Shown here in pieces: positions 54,017 through 61,996 of a stretch of DNA of 64,000 bases. The position numbers were made by a program, and so were the translations under genes. This DNA is from Bog-159 sp963709155 (lineage in GTDB: Bacteria > Acidobacteriota > Terriglobia > Bryobacterales > Bryobacteraceae): assembly GCA_963709155.1 (NCBI GenBank), contig CAVPVD010000002.1:248001-312000 (forward strand). Direction: 5' to 3'. The notes beneath the pieces are model-generated. The model saw only the letters and a program-made list of their open reading frames with translations, was not told the origin of the DNA and searched no databases. Position 1 is the first letter of the stretch; each line of letters begins with the position of its first letter.

Positions 54017-56089
54017 ATGGTCACGCTCATCATCGACGGCCGGCGGGTCACCGTGGAGCCCGGCGCCACCGTGTTGGCCGCCGCGCAATGGCTGGACATC
54101 CGCATCCCCACCATGTGCCATGTCCCCGGGATCGAGCCCGCGGCCTCCTGCTTCGTGTGCGCCGTGCAAATCGAAGGACGGCGCACGCTGTCGCCCGCCT
54201 GCGCCATGCCCGTGGCGGAAGGCATGGTCGTCTCGACCAACAGCCCGGACGTGCGCGCCGCCCGGAAAATGGCGCTGGAGTTGCTTCTTTCCGATCACGC
54301 CGGCGAATGTGTGGCGCCCTGCGCGGCGCGCTGCCCAGCCGGTCTCGATATCCCTGGCTTCGTCCACGGTATTGCCACGGGCGACAACGGCCGCGCGATG
54401 CAGGCGATCGCCGAACGGCTGGCGCTGCCCGGTTCTCTGGGACGGATCTGCCCGCGACTCTGCGAGGAAGGCTGCCGCCGCTGCGATCTCGATCAGGGTC
54501 TGGCCATCGGCGCGCTGCATCGGTACGCCGCCGATCTGGACCTCTTCGGCGGCGCCCCGTATATGCCACCGTGCGCGCCGGCTACGGGAAAGTCCGTGGC
54601 CATCGTGGGCGCCGGGCCTGCGGGACTTTCCGCCGCATGGTTCCTCCTGCGAAAAGGCCATGCGTGCAAGCTATTCGACGCGCATCGCCTGCCGGGAGGC
54701 ATGCTGCGTTACGGAATCCCCGCCTATCGGCTGCCAAAGGACGCGCTCGACGCGGAGATCGCCGTTATCGAAAGGCTGGGCGCGCGTTTCCATATGGGCG
54801 CACGTCTGGGCCGGGACTTCACGCTCGGCGAACTGCGGCGGGGGCACGACGCGGTCTTTATGGCAATCGGAGCGCAGCGCGCACAGGAGCTCCGCTGCGC
54901 GGGCGAGGAATATGCCCTGCGCGGCATAGAGTTCCTGCAACAGGCCGCGAACGGCAACCCGCCCCCGCTAGGCGCCGATCTCCTGGTGGTCGGAGGCGGC
55001 AACACGGCGATGGATTGCGCGCGGTCCGCCGTGCGCCTGGGCGCGCAAAACGTTCGCATTCTCTATCGCCGCGGCCGGCACGAGATGCCGTGCGCGATGG
55101 ACGAAGTGGAAGCCGCCGAAGCCGAGGGCGTGCACCTCGATTTCCTGGTGGCGCCGGTGCGCCTCGATAAGACCGCGCACGGTCTGCAGGTGACTTGCCG
55201 GCGGATGTCGCTGGGCGAGCCGGACGAATCCGGGCGGCGCAGGCCGGTCGGGGTGGATGGCTCCGATTTCGAGATCGCGTGTTCCACCCTGATCGCGGCC
55301 GTTGGCCAGACCGTGGAGAGCGCGCTGGCCGAGCGCGAAGGGCTGCAGGTGAGCGCGTGGGGCATTGCCGCCGATGAACGGACGCTCGCCACCAATCTGG
55401 ACGGAGTCTTCGCCGGCGGAGACGCAGTGCTGGGAGCGGACCTGGCGGTGCGAGCCGTGGCGGCGGGCAGAATCGCGGCCAGTTCGATCGATCAGTACCT
55501 GAGTGGCGAACCGGTGACCGGCGAACCCTCCATGACCGGCATCGCCATGCGGCCCATCGACGATGCCGAGCGGGCCGCTATTTTCCGCGCGATCGAGAAA
55601 TCCCCTCGGGTACCGGTTCCGCGCATTCCGATGGAACGGCGCCTGGACGGCTTCGACGAGGTGGAGGGCGGCTTGCCGCCGGAGGACGCCGCGCGCGAAG
55701 CCCGCCGCTGTCTGACCTGTGGATGCAGCAAGCAGGATTGCTGCCTGGTGCGGACGCTGGCGAACGAATACGAGGTGGACGTCTACCGTTTCGCCGGTGC
55801 GCGCCGGCGCTTCGCGCAGGATCTATCGCACCCCGAGATCGTCTATGAACCGGGCAAATGCATCAGTTGCGACGCTTGCGTGCGCATCGCCGCCGCGGCG
55901 GGCGAAACGCTCGGCCTTGCCATGATCGGCCGCGGCTTCGACGTGGCCGTGGCCGTGCCGTTCGGCCAACCGCTGTCGGAGGGGCTGCGCCATGCGGCGC
56001 AGCGCTGCGCCCAGGCCTGCCCGACCGGCGCATTGTCGTTGCGTACCGCGCGCGCCTGCGACGCCTGTTCCGGCGGCCTTACTGGGTGA
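54017..56089 (+). CDS. NuoG Fe-S module split by a GltD-like FAD/NADPH oxidoreductase
   Basis: The 690-residue protein starts two bases after the NuoF stop. Modules: an N-terminal [2Fe-2S] domain of NuoG type (CHVPGIEPAASCFVCAVQ), then the GltD/NfnB flavoprotein, with a Fe-S entry region (CVAPCAARCPAGLDIPGF; ICPRLCEEGCRRCDL), FAD site (VAIVGAGPAGLSAAWFLLRK), NADPH site (LLVVGGGNTAMDCARSAVRL) and ATNLDGVFAGGDAV. The C-terminus carries more clusters (CLTCGCSKQDCCLV; CISCDACVRIAAAAGE; RCAQACPTGAL) that resemble the second half of the NuoG N-module. It is convergent with oligopeptidase B, overlapping by 11 bases. Confidence 0.9.
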   Translation: MVTLIIDGRRVTVEPGATVLAAAQWLDIRIPTMCHVPGIEPAASCFVCAVQIEGRRTLSPACAMPVAEGMVVSTNSPDVRAARKMALELLLSDHAGECVAPCAARCPAGLDIPGFVHGIATGDNGRAMQAIAERLALPGSLGRICPRLCEEGCRRCDLDQGLAIGALHRYAADLDLFGGAPYMPPCAPATGKSVAIVGAGPAGLSAAWFLLRKGHACKLFDAHRLPGGMLRYGIPAYRLPKDALDAEIAVIERLGARFHMGARLGRDFTLGELRRGHDAVFMAIGAQRAQELRCAGEEYALRGIEFLQQAANGNPPPLGADLLVVGGGNTAMDCARSAVRLGAQNVRILYRRGRHEMPCAMDEVEAAEAEGVHLDFLVAPVRLDKTAHGLQVTCRRMSLGEPDESGRRRPVGVDGSDFEIACSTLIAAVGQTVESALAEREGLQVSAWGIAADERTLATNLDGVFAGGDAVLGADLAVRAVAAGRIAASSIDQYLSGEPVTGEPSMTGIAMRPIDDAERAAIFRAIEKSPRVPVPRIPMERRLDGFDEVEGGLPPEDAAREARRCLTCGCSKQDCCLVRTLANEYEVDVYRFAGARRRFAQDLSHPEIVYEPGKCISCDACVRIAAAAGETLGLAMIGRGFDVAVAVPFGQPLSEGLRHAAQRCAQACPTGALSLRTARACDACSGGLTG

Positions 56090-58199
56090 TCCCCACCTGC
56101 GTCAGCAACCAAGCGTATTCGAATGCCTGGTCTTTCATGCGGTCATAGCGGCCGGAAGCTCCCCCATGGCCCGCAGGCTCCATCTTGATCTTGAGCAGTA
56201 GCGGGGTATCGTTGGTCTTCAGGGTGCGCAGGCGGGCCACATACTTGGCGGGCTCCCAGTACATGACCTGGCTGTCGTTGAAACTGGTAGTGACCAGGAT
56301 GGCCGGATAGGCGCGCTTTTCCAGGTTGTCATAGGGGCTGTACGTCTTCATGTAGTCGTACGCCTCTTTCTCGTTCGGATTACCCCATTCCAAATACTCG
56401 CCGACGGTCAGCGGCAGCGACGCGTCCATCATGGTATTCATCACGTCCACGAAAGGCACGGCGGCGTGCACGGCGTGGAACAGGTCCGGCCGCATATTGA
56501 CGACGGCGCCCATCAGCAGGCCGCCGGCGCTCCCGCCTTCGATCACCAACCGCTCCTTCGAGGTCCACTTCTGCGCGATCAGATACTCGGCGCAATCGAT
56601 GAAGTCCCAGAACGTGTTCTTCTTTTTCATCAGCATGCCGTCCTCGCGCCACTTCTCCCCCATCTCGTTGCCGCCGCGGATGTGGGCGATAGCATAGGCC
56701 ATGCCGCGATCGAGCAGGCTCAGGCGGTTGCTCGAAAAGGTCGCGGGCGTGCCGAAGCCGTAGGAACCATAACCGTAAAGGAACAGCGGAGCATGCCCAT
56801 CGCGCACGAAACCCTTGCGGTAAACGATGGAGACCGGCACCTTCACTCCGTCGCGCGCGGTGGCCCACAGGCGCTCCGAGACATACTGGGTGGGATCATA
56901 GCCCCCCAGCACTTCCTGCCGTTTTAGCAGTGTGGACTGGGCGCCGCGCACGTCGTAATCGAAGACGCTGGGAGGCGTGATGAAGCTCTGATAGTTGTAG
57001 CGATAGGTCTTCGAAGTGAACTCGGGCGTGGGCCCGGGCGATGCCGTGTAAACCGGCTCGGGAAACGGGACAGCCGTCCATTTAGCGGTGTGAAAGTCAT
57101 ACACCCGCAGGCGGTCGAGGGCGCGCGACCTTTCCACCGCGACCGCAAAATCCTGAAACAGGTCGATGCCTTCGATCAGCACATCGTCCTGCTGCGGGAT
57201 GAAGACCTTCCAGTTCTTGAGCGCCGGATTGTCTTCGGGCGCGGTCATGATGGCGAAATTACGGCCATCCTTGTTGGTCCGGATATAAAAGAGATTCTCG
57301 CGGTGGTCGACGTAGTATCGATGCTTCTTTTCGCGCGGCAGGAACACCGCGAACTGGCTCTGGGGGCGATCCGCGCGCAGCCAGCGAAACTCGGTGGTGT
57401 CTTTGCTGTCGATGCCCAGCAGGATATATTTCTTGTCGCGCGTTTTCTCCAGGCGGATATCGTAGAGTTCGTCTTTCTCTTCGTAGATTGGCTCGAAAGA
57501 GGCGCCGCCCAGGGTGTGCCGCCAGAGTTTGTCGGACCGCTTGGTGACGGCGTCCTCGGTGGTGAGGAAGAGCGTGTGGTTATCCGCGGCCCATTCGACC
57601 GAATCCACGCGCTCGGTAGTATCCGGCAGCGTCTCGCCGGTGCGCAGATTCTTGACTTGCAGTCCGTACTGGCGGAAGCCCGTAAAATCGACGGTGTAAG
57701 CCAGCATGGTCTGATCGTCGCTGACCACAAAAGCGCCGAGGCCGACGAACTTATGCGTCTTGGCGAGTTCGTTGGCATCCAGCAGAACCTCTTCCGGCGC
57801 TTCCATGCTGCCTTTACGGCGGCATTGAATGGGGTACTGTTTGCCCTCTTCGGTGCGCGCATAATACATGTATTCGCCGCGCCGGACGGGTACCGAGAGG
57901 TCGGTCTGTTTCACGCGGCCCAGCATCTCTTTGTAGAGCGCATCCTGGAAGGGCGTGAGACCGGCGGTCATGGTCTTGGTATAGGCGTTCTCGGCTTCCA
58001 GGTAGGCGACCACCTTGGGATTGGACTTCTCGCGCAGCCAAAAGTAGTTGTCGACGACCGTGGCCCCGTGGCGCATTTCACGATGATCTTCGGTAGGAGC
58101 GACCGGCGGGTCCGGCTCGGCCGCGCCGGCGATCAAGCCGCTCAGGAAAAGCAGGGGTAGAGCCAGTTGGGCGATCTGATGGATCTGGGCAGGATACAT
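56079..58199 (-). CDS. ptrB: secreted oligopeptidase B (S9A)
   Basis: The 706-residue protein has a leader (IHQIAQLALPLLFLSGLIAG), a seven-blade propeller and a C-terminal alpha/beta hydrolase. The catalytic Ser lies in GGSAGGLLMGA, Asp in VTTSFNDSQVMYWEPAKYVA (strongly OpB-like), and His in PAGHGGASGRYD. Oligopeptidase B cuts short peptides after Arg or Lys. Classical PtrB is cytosolic; this copy is apparently exported, as is common in soil bacteria. A TATAAT ends seven bases before its start codon, so its transcript may be leaderless. Confidence 0.93.
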   Translation of the reverse strand: MYPAQIHQIAQLALPLLFLSGLIAGAAEPDPPVAPTEDHREMRHGATVVDNYFWLREKSNPKVVAYLEAENAYTKTMTAGLTPFQDALYKEMLGRVKQTDLSVPVRRGEYMYYARTEEGKQYPIQCRRKGSMEAPEEVLLDANELAKTHKFVGLGAFVVSDDQTMLAYTVDFTGFRQYGLQVKNLRTGETLPDTTERVDSVEWAADNHTLFLTTEDAVTKRSDKLWRHTLGGASFEPIYEEKDELYDIRLEKTRDKKYILLGIDSKDTTEFRWLRADRPQSQFAVFLPREKKHRYYVDHRENLFYIRTNKDGRNFAIMTAPEDNPALKNWKVFIPQQDDVLIEGIDLFQDFAVAVERSRALDRLRVYDFHTAKWTAVPFPEPVYTASPGPTPEFTSKTYRYNYQSFITPPSVFDYDVRGAQSTLLKRQEVLGGYDPTQYVSERLWATARDGVKVPVSIVYRKGFVRDGHAPLFLYGYGSYGFGTPATFSSNRLSLLDRGMAYAIAHIRGGNEMGEKWREDGMLMKKKNTFWDFIDCAEYLIAQKWTSKERLVIEGGSAGGLLMGAVVNMRPDLFHAVHAAVPFVDVMNTMMDASLPLTVGEYLEWGNPNEKEAYDYMKTYSPYDNLEKRAYPAILVTTSFNDSQVMYWEPAKYVARLRTLKTNDTPLLLKIKMEPAGHGGASGRYDRMKDQAFEYAWLLTQVGITQ

Positions 58200-58238
58200 G
58201 CACCCGATTATAGCTGGAAGACTCCGGCCGTTTGCCTA

Positions 58239-59411
58239 TCAGCGGCCGCCCGCGCGCCCGAGATAATTCCCGTATCCGACGACCACGGTGGAAGCCACCA
58301 GCACGAACAGGCTCATCGCAACCAGCCACCGGGTGCGTGTGCCGACGCCCCTCCACTCCTTGAACGCGATGCCCCACAGTGTGCTGAAGATGATGATGCT
58401 GGCCATGTGCAGCGTCCAACTGGAGAACTTGAAGATGCCCATCTGGGTTTCGCCCATGGTGTAAAAGAAGAACTGCATATACCAGGTGGTGCCGGCGAGA
58501 GCGCAGAAACAGTAGTTTGCCAGCATGGGGGCTTTGTCGGGTTGCACGGATGGCTCGGCCAGCGCCACGGCCATTTCCTCGCCGGGCGCGTCGGTGGCTG
58601 TCTCGAGGATAGGCTCGGTGGCGCGCGCGGGGACTTCGCGGCGAATCTGGGAGGTGAAGTACTGATAGCCGGTGCGGTTGCGAATGTTCAGCACCAGGCA
58701 CCAGATAAAGTTGGTAGTGAAGCCTCCCACCAGAACCACCACCAGCACGGGAAGGCCCTGCCACAAGGGCGGCGTCCCGTGGCGCAGCGTGATCTGCTTG
58801 ATGGGATCGCCGGCCGCCAGCCCATAAGCGAAGCAGGCGCTCATAATGCCGCAAAAAGTGGCCACCAGCAGACCTCGCTTCAGGCTGAACTCGCGGATGG
58901 CGGCGCGCTTCTGTTCCTCCGACAATTCACGCTCTTTAGAGATTCCTGCCGCGCCTGCAAAGGCGATGCCGGCCAGGCAAAATGCCACGCCCACCAGGAT
59001 CACTTGACCGGAATGGGTGCCGAGGACCATGCTGGAGAACTCGCCGCGGAAAATGGGCGGCAACAAAGTGCCGAAGGCCGCCGTGTATCCGAGGGCCACC
59101 GCCATACCGAGCGAGAGGCCGAGGTAGCGCATGGTGAGGCCGAACGTGAGGCCGCCCGTTCCCCATAGGATACCGAAGACATAAGCCCAGAAGAGGCTGC
59201 TGCCAGGGGTTTCGCGCAGCACCGCGAACAGATCGTGGGTCATGGTGAGGGCCAGCAGCCACGGCACGATGATCCAACTGAAGATCCCGCCGGCCAGCCA
59301 ATACGTTTCCCACGCCCATTGTTTGACGCCGCGAAAGCCCAGATAGAAACTGGCGGAGGCGAGGCCGCCGAGCCAGTGAAGGAAGACTCCCAGCATGGGA
59401 TTTGGTGTCAT
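58239..59411 (-). CDS. rhaT: L-rhamnose-proton symporter
   Basis: ATG at 59411 gives a 390-residue protein starting MTPNPMLGVFLHWLGGLASA, with ten predicted membrane helices. The motifs FWAYVFGILWGTGGLTFGLT and RYLGLSLGMAVALGYTAAFG, TTWYMQFFFYTMGETQMG and SSWTLHMASIIIFSTLWGIA are characteristic of RhaT, the inner-membrane L-rhamnose/H+ symporter. No rhamnose catabolic gene is present in the window, so it stands apart from a sugar operon or may carry another deoxysugar. Confidence 0.92.
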   Translation of the reverse strand: MTPNPMLGVFLHWLGGLASASFYLGFRGVKQWAWETYWLAGGIFSWIIVPWLLALTMTHDLFAVLRETPGSSLFWAYVFGILWGTGGLTFGLTMRYLGLSLGMAVALGYTAAFGTLLPPIFRGEFSSMVLGTHSGQVILVGVAFCLAGIAFAGAAGISKERELSEEQKRAAIREFSLKRGLLVATFCGIMSACFAYGLAAGDPIKQITLRHGTPPLWQGLPVLVVVLVGGFTTNFIWCLVLNIRNRTGYQYFTSQIRREVPARATEPILETATDAPGEEMAVALAEPSVQPDKAPMLANYCFCALAGTTWYMQFFFYTMGETQMGIFKFSSWTLHMASIIIFSTLWGIAFKEWRGVGTRTRWLVAMSLFVLVASTVVVGYGNYLGRAGGR

Positions 59412-59516
59412 AGAGGTAAGCCCGAGTGTAGCTGAAATATGCCGCCTTGATGGCAGCGGCAGGCGCAAGAAGCCCGAAAACGGATTGGTCAGCCCAACTG
59501 CTAGAATAGTGGGCCG

Positions 59517-59888
59517 ATGAGGAACGGAACTGCGTACTGGTTGCTGACAAGCCTGCTGGCTGCATGGTTGACGTTTGGTGGTTTGCTGGACATCGCGGGC
59601 CTCCAGGGGACGCGCGATATCATGCGGACTCTGCATTATCCGGACTATATGCTCCTGATCCTGGGACCGGCGAAGTTACTGGCGGTGCTGGCCCTGCTTT
59701 ATCCGAAGACCCGCTTGCTCCGGGAGTGGGCTTATGCCGGAATCACGATCGACGCCTTAGGCGCGTTCACCTCGCATTGCGCGGTACACGACGAACTTTC
59801 CCGCGTGGCCGCTCCCCTGCTGATGCTGGCGATTGCGGCGGGCAGCTACTTGCTTCGGCCGGACGCGTTCCGGTTGCGCGCGGGCTAG
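59517..59888 (+). CDS. DoxX-like family membrane protein
   Basis: The 123-residue protein has four helices. It has YWLLTSLLAAWLTFGGLLDI, then a PDYMLLILGPAKLLAVLALL segment typical of the DoxX-like family (LG.aKllg..all). The family has no settled function; some members take part in redox or sulfur metabolism. It is divergent from rhaT and precedes the rhomboid gene by 29 bases. TAGAAT at 59502-59507 ends nine bases before the ATG. Confidence 0.8.
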   Translation: MRNGTAYWLLTSLLAAWLTFGGLLDIAGLQGTRDIMRTLHYPDYMLLILGPAKLLAVLALLYPKTRLLREWAYAGITIDALGAFTSHCAVHDELSRVAAPLLMLAIAAGSYLLRPDAFRLRAG

Positions 59889-59917
59889 AGTGCGCCCTCC
59901 GGGTACAATGAGGATGC

Positions 59918-60757
59918 ATGGACCAGCGCCGCATGTGCCCGAATTGCCGGGCCTTCATCACCACTCAAGATAAGGTTTGTCCCTACTGCAACGAACGGGT
60001 TGGGCCGCGGGCCGCGGAGCAGCGCAATCCGGGCGCCATTTTAGGCGGCTTCATACCGCACGCGCGGTTCGTGACGATGCTCATCCTCACCATCAATTGC
60101 GGCCTTTATCTGGCGACCGTGGTATTCAGCCAGCGGAATGCGCAAGGCGGCGGCTTCATGAGCGTGGACGGTCAGACCCTACTGGCATTCGGGGCCAAGT
60201 ACCGGGTCGCCATCCTAAACTACGGCCAGTGGTGGCGGTTGGTGACGGCCGGGTTCCTGCACGGCGGACTGCTCCACATCGGCATGAATTCCTGGGTGCT
60301 GTTCGACCTCGGCGCGCAGGTGGAAGACGTGTATGGCGCCAGCCGCCTGATCGTCGTCTATTTCATGGCTACCGTGTTCGGATTTTTGCTCAGCACGTTT
60401 TGGACGGCGGCGTTATCCGTGGGGGCATCGGCCGGCATCATGGGCCTGATCGGGGCGATGATCGCATTAGGTGTGCGGAACCGGAACTCGTCAGCCGGCG
60501 CGGCGATGCGCGGCATGTACGTGCGCTGGGCGGTTTACGTGTTCATCTTCGGGCTGCTGCCGGGGCTGAATATCGACAACGCGGCACATCTGGGCGGGCT
60601 GGCGGCGGGGTTCGGGGTCGCCTACATAGCGGGCACGCCACGCGTCGAGACGGCCTGGAGCGAGCGGCTTTGGCGGGGAGCGGCGGCCGCCTGCGTGACG
60701 ATAACAGCCGGATGCTTCCTAATGATGTACTTGTGGTTTTCGAGCAATGCGCAATAA
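59918..60757 (+). CDS. rhomboid family intramembrane serine protease
   Basis: The 279-residue protein has a short zinc-ribbon-like N-terminus (MCPNCRAFITTQDKVCPYCN) followed by six membrane helices. The catalytic pair is the Ser in SVGASAGIMGLIGAMIALG and the His in NIDNAAHLGGLAAGFGVAYI; the Asn region AGFLHGGLLHIGMNSWVLFD is also conserved. It cleaves substrate helices inside the membrane. A TACAAT ends eight bases before the ATG, and the next gene overlaps its end. Confidence 0.93.
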   Translation: MDQRRMCPNCRAFITTQDKVCPYCNERVGPRAAEQRNPGAILGGFIPHARFVTMLILTINCGLYLATVVFSQRNAQGGGFMSVDGQTLLAFGAKYRVAILNYGQWWRLVTAGFLHGGLLHIGMNSWVLFDLGAQVEDVYGASRLIVVYFMATVFGFLLSTFWTAALSVGASAGIMGLIGAMIALGVRNRNSSAGAAMRGMYVRWAVYVFIFGLLPGLNIDNAAHLGGLAAGFGVAYIAGTPRVETAWSERLWRGAAAACVTITAGCFLMMYLWFSSNAQ

Positions 60758-60956
60758 GATAAAGTTGATGCGACTCAAATTTGTCCTCCCGGCTCTGCTG
60801 ATAGGCGCGGGCTTGTTGTTGCCCGTGCAGACGCCGGCCTCGGCAAAGACCAGCTACAAACAACATAAGTACAAGAAATTCAAAGCCCACAAGTACAAGG
60901 CCGGTAAAGGGTTTAAGAACCATAAGGTGACTAAACACAAGGCCGTCAAGCACTAG
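60747..60956 (+). CDS. small Lys/His-rich secreted peptide
   Basis: The 69-residue frame (or 62 from ATG 60768) has a signal peptide (MRLKFVLPALLIGAGLLLPV) and a mature part made almost only of Lys, His, Tyr, Phe and Gly, in the pattern KxxKYKKFKAHKYKAGKG. Its start overlaps the rhomboid gene by 11 bases, which suggests coupling. The mature peptide would be strongly basic and could bind metals, nucleic acid or polyanions. I do not recognise a family. Confidence 0.6.
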   Translation: MRNKIKLMRLKFVLPALLIGAGLLLPVQTPASAKTSYKQHKYKKFKAHKYKAGKGFKNHKVTKHKAVKH

Positions 60957-60979
60957 CCGGAGACGGCTCGCCGCGGGAG

Positions 60980-61996
60980 TCAGAAGACGATGACAGCGCG
61001 GCCCAGAATCTCGCCCCGGCGCATCTTTTCGAGAAGCGCGGGGGTTTCTTCCAGCCCATACGTTTCGACGTGGGCGCAGCCGATGCCGGCTTGCGCCAGG
61101 CGAAAAACTTCCTGCAAACCCTCCCGGGTACCCAAATAGCTGCCGCGGATCGAGATTCCCTTCAAAACCGTATCCACCATCGGTAATTCGTATTGACTGG
61201 TCGAGAGGCCCGAGGCGATCAGCGTGCCGGTACGCTTAAGCGACCGGAAAGCCTGTTGGATCGCCACGGCTGCGCCGGTCAGGACGATGGCTGCATCCGC
61301 GCCGCCCCATTGCTTTTGCAAGGTGCGGCCGGCATTTTCCGCCAGCACCGCCAGATCCGCGCCGAGCGCGCGGGCCATTTCCAGCTTGCTCTCGGAGACG
61401 TCCACGGCGGCTACGCGCAAACCGAGATGACGCGCGTATTGTATGGCCAGATGTCCCAATCCGCCCATGCCGAAAAGGGCAACCGACTGGCCGGGAAGCA
61501 AGGCGGCCTCTTGCAGCGCGCCGTAGGCCGTCCAACCGGCGCAGCACAGAGGGGCGGCTTCAGCGGCAAGCAGCTCATCGGGGACGCGCACCAACAGCGG
61601 GGCCGGCATCACGGCATAGCCCGCCAGGGCGCCATGCACAGTGTATCCGAAATTGAGCTGCCGTCCACAGTAACGTTCGCGGCCGGTTCGGCAAAGATCG
61701 CAGCCGCCACAGGTCGAGGCCAGAAATGTCACGCCGGCGCGATCGCCGATGGCGAAGCCCGTCACACCCGCGCCCACCGCCTCCACGCGGCCGACGCCTT
61801 CGTGCCCTAAGACAATCGGCGCGCGCGGCAGCTTGTCCAGCGAGGCGACAAACAGATCGGAGTGGCACAGGCCGCAGGCTTCCATGCGGATGAGCACCTC
61901 GCCGGTACCCGGTTCGGCGACCGGCATGGAAGCTACCGTCACGGCTCCCCGGGGCTCGGAGAGGATTGCAGCCCGCGTACGCGCTGGCGCGGTCAT
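60980..61996 (-). CDS. zinc-dependent alcohol dehydrogenase
   Basis: ATG at 61996 gives 338 residues. It has catalytic zinc ligands CGLCHSD and GHEGVGRVEAVG, the structural zinc site STCGGCDLCRTGRERYC and the nucleotide site FGMGGLGHLAIQYARHLG. This is a medium-chain ADH of the AdhP/AdhA type, oxidising alcohols or reducing aldehydes in the cytosol. Its start codon overlaps the stop of the MBL-rhodanese gene (TCATA region), so the two are translationally coupled, an odd pair. Confidence 0.93.
   Translation of the reverse strand: MTAPARTRAAILSEPRGAVTVASMPVAEPGTGEVLIRMEACGLCHSDLFVASLDKLPRAPIVLGHEGVGRVEAVGAGVTGFAIGDRAGVTFLASTCGGCDLCRTGRERYCGRQLNFGYTVHGALAGYAVMPAPLLVRVPDELLAAEAAPLCCAGWTAYGALQEAALLPGQSVALFGMGGLGHLAIQYARHLGLRVAAVDVSESKLEMARALGADLAVLAENAGRTLQKQWGGADAAIVLTGAAVAIQQAFRSLKRTGTLIASGLSTSQYELPMVDTVLKGISIRGSYLGTREGLQEVFRLAQAGIGCAHVETYGLEETPALLEKMRRGEILGRAVIVF

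Noticed and set aside
51460..56089. Respiratory complex I genes
   Set aside because: Only NuoE, NuoF and part of NuoG are present; the membrane arm and NuoBCDI are absent, and the NuoG fusion and NapH-like protein do not belong to complex I.
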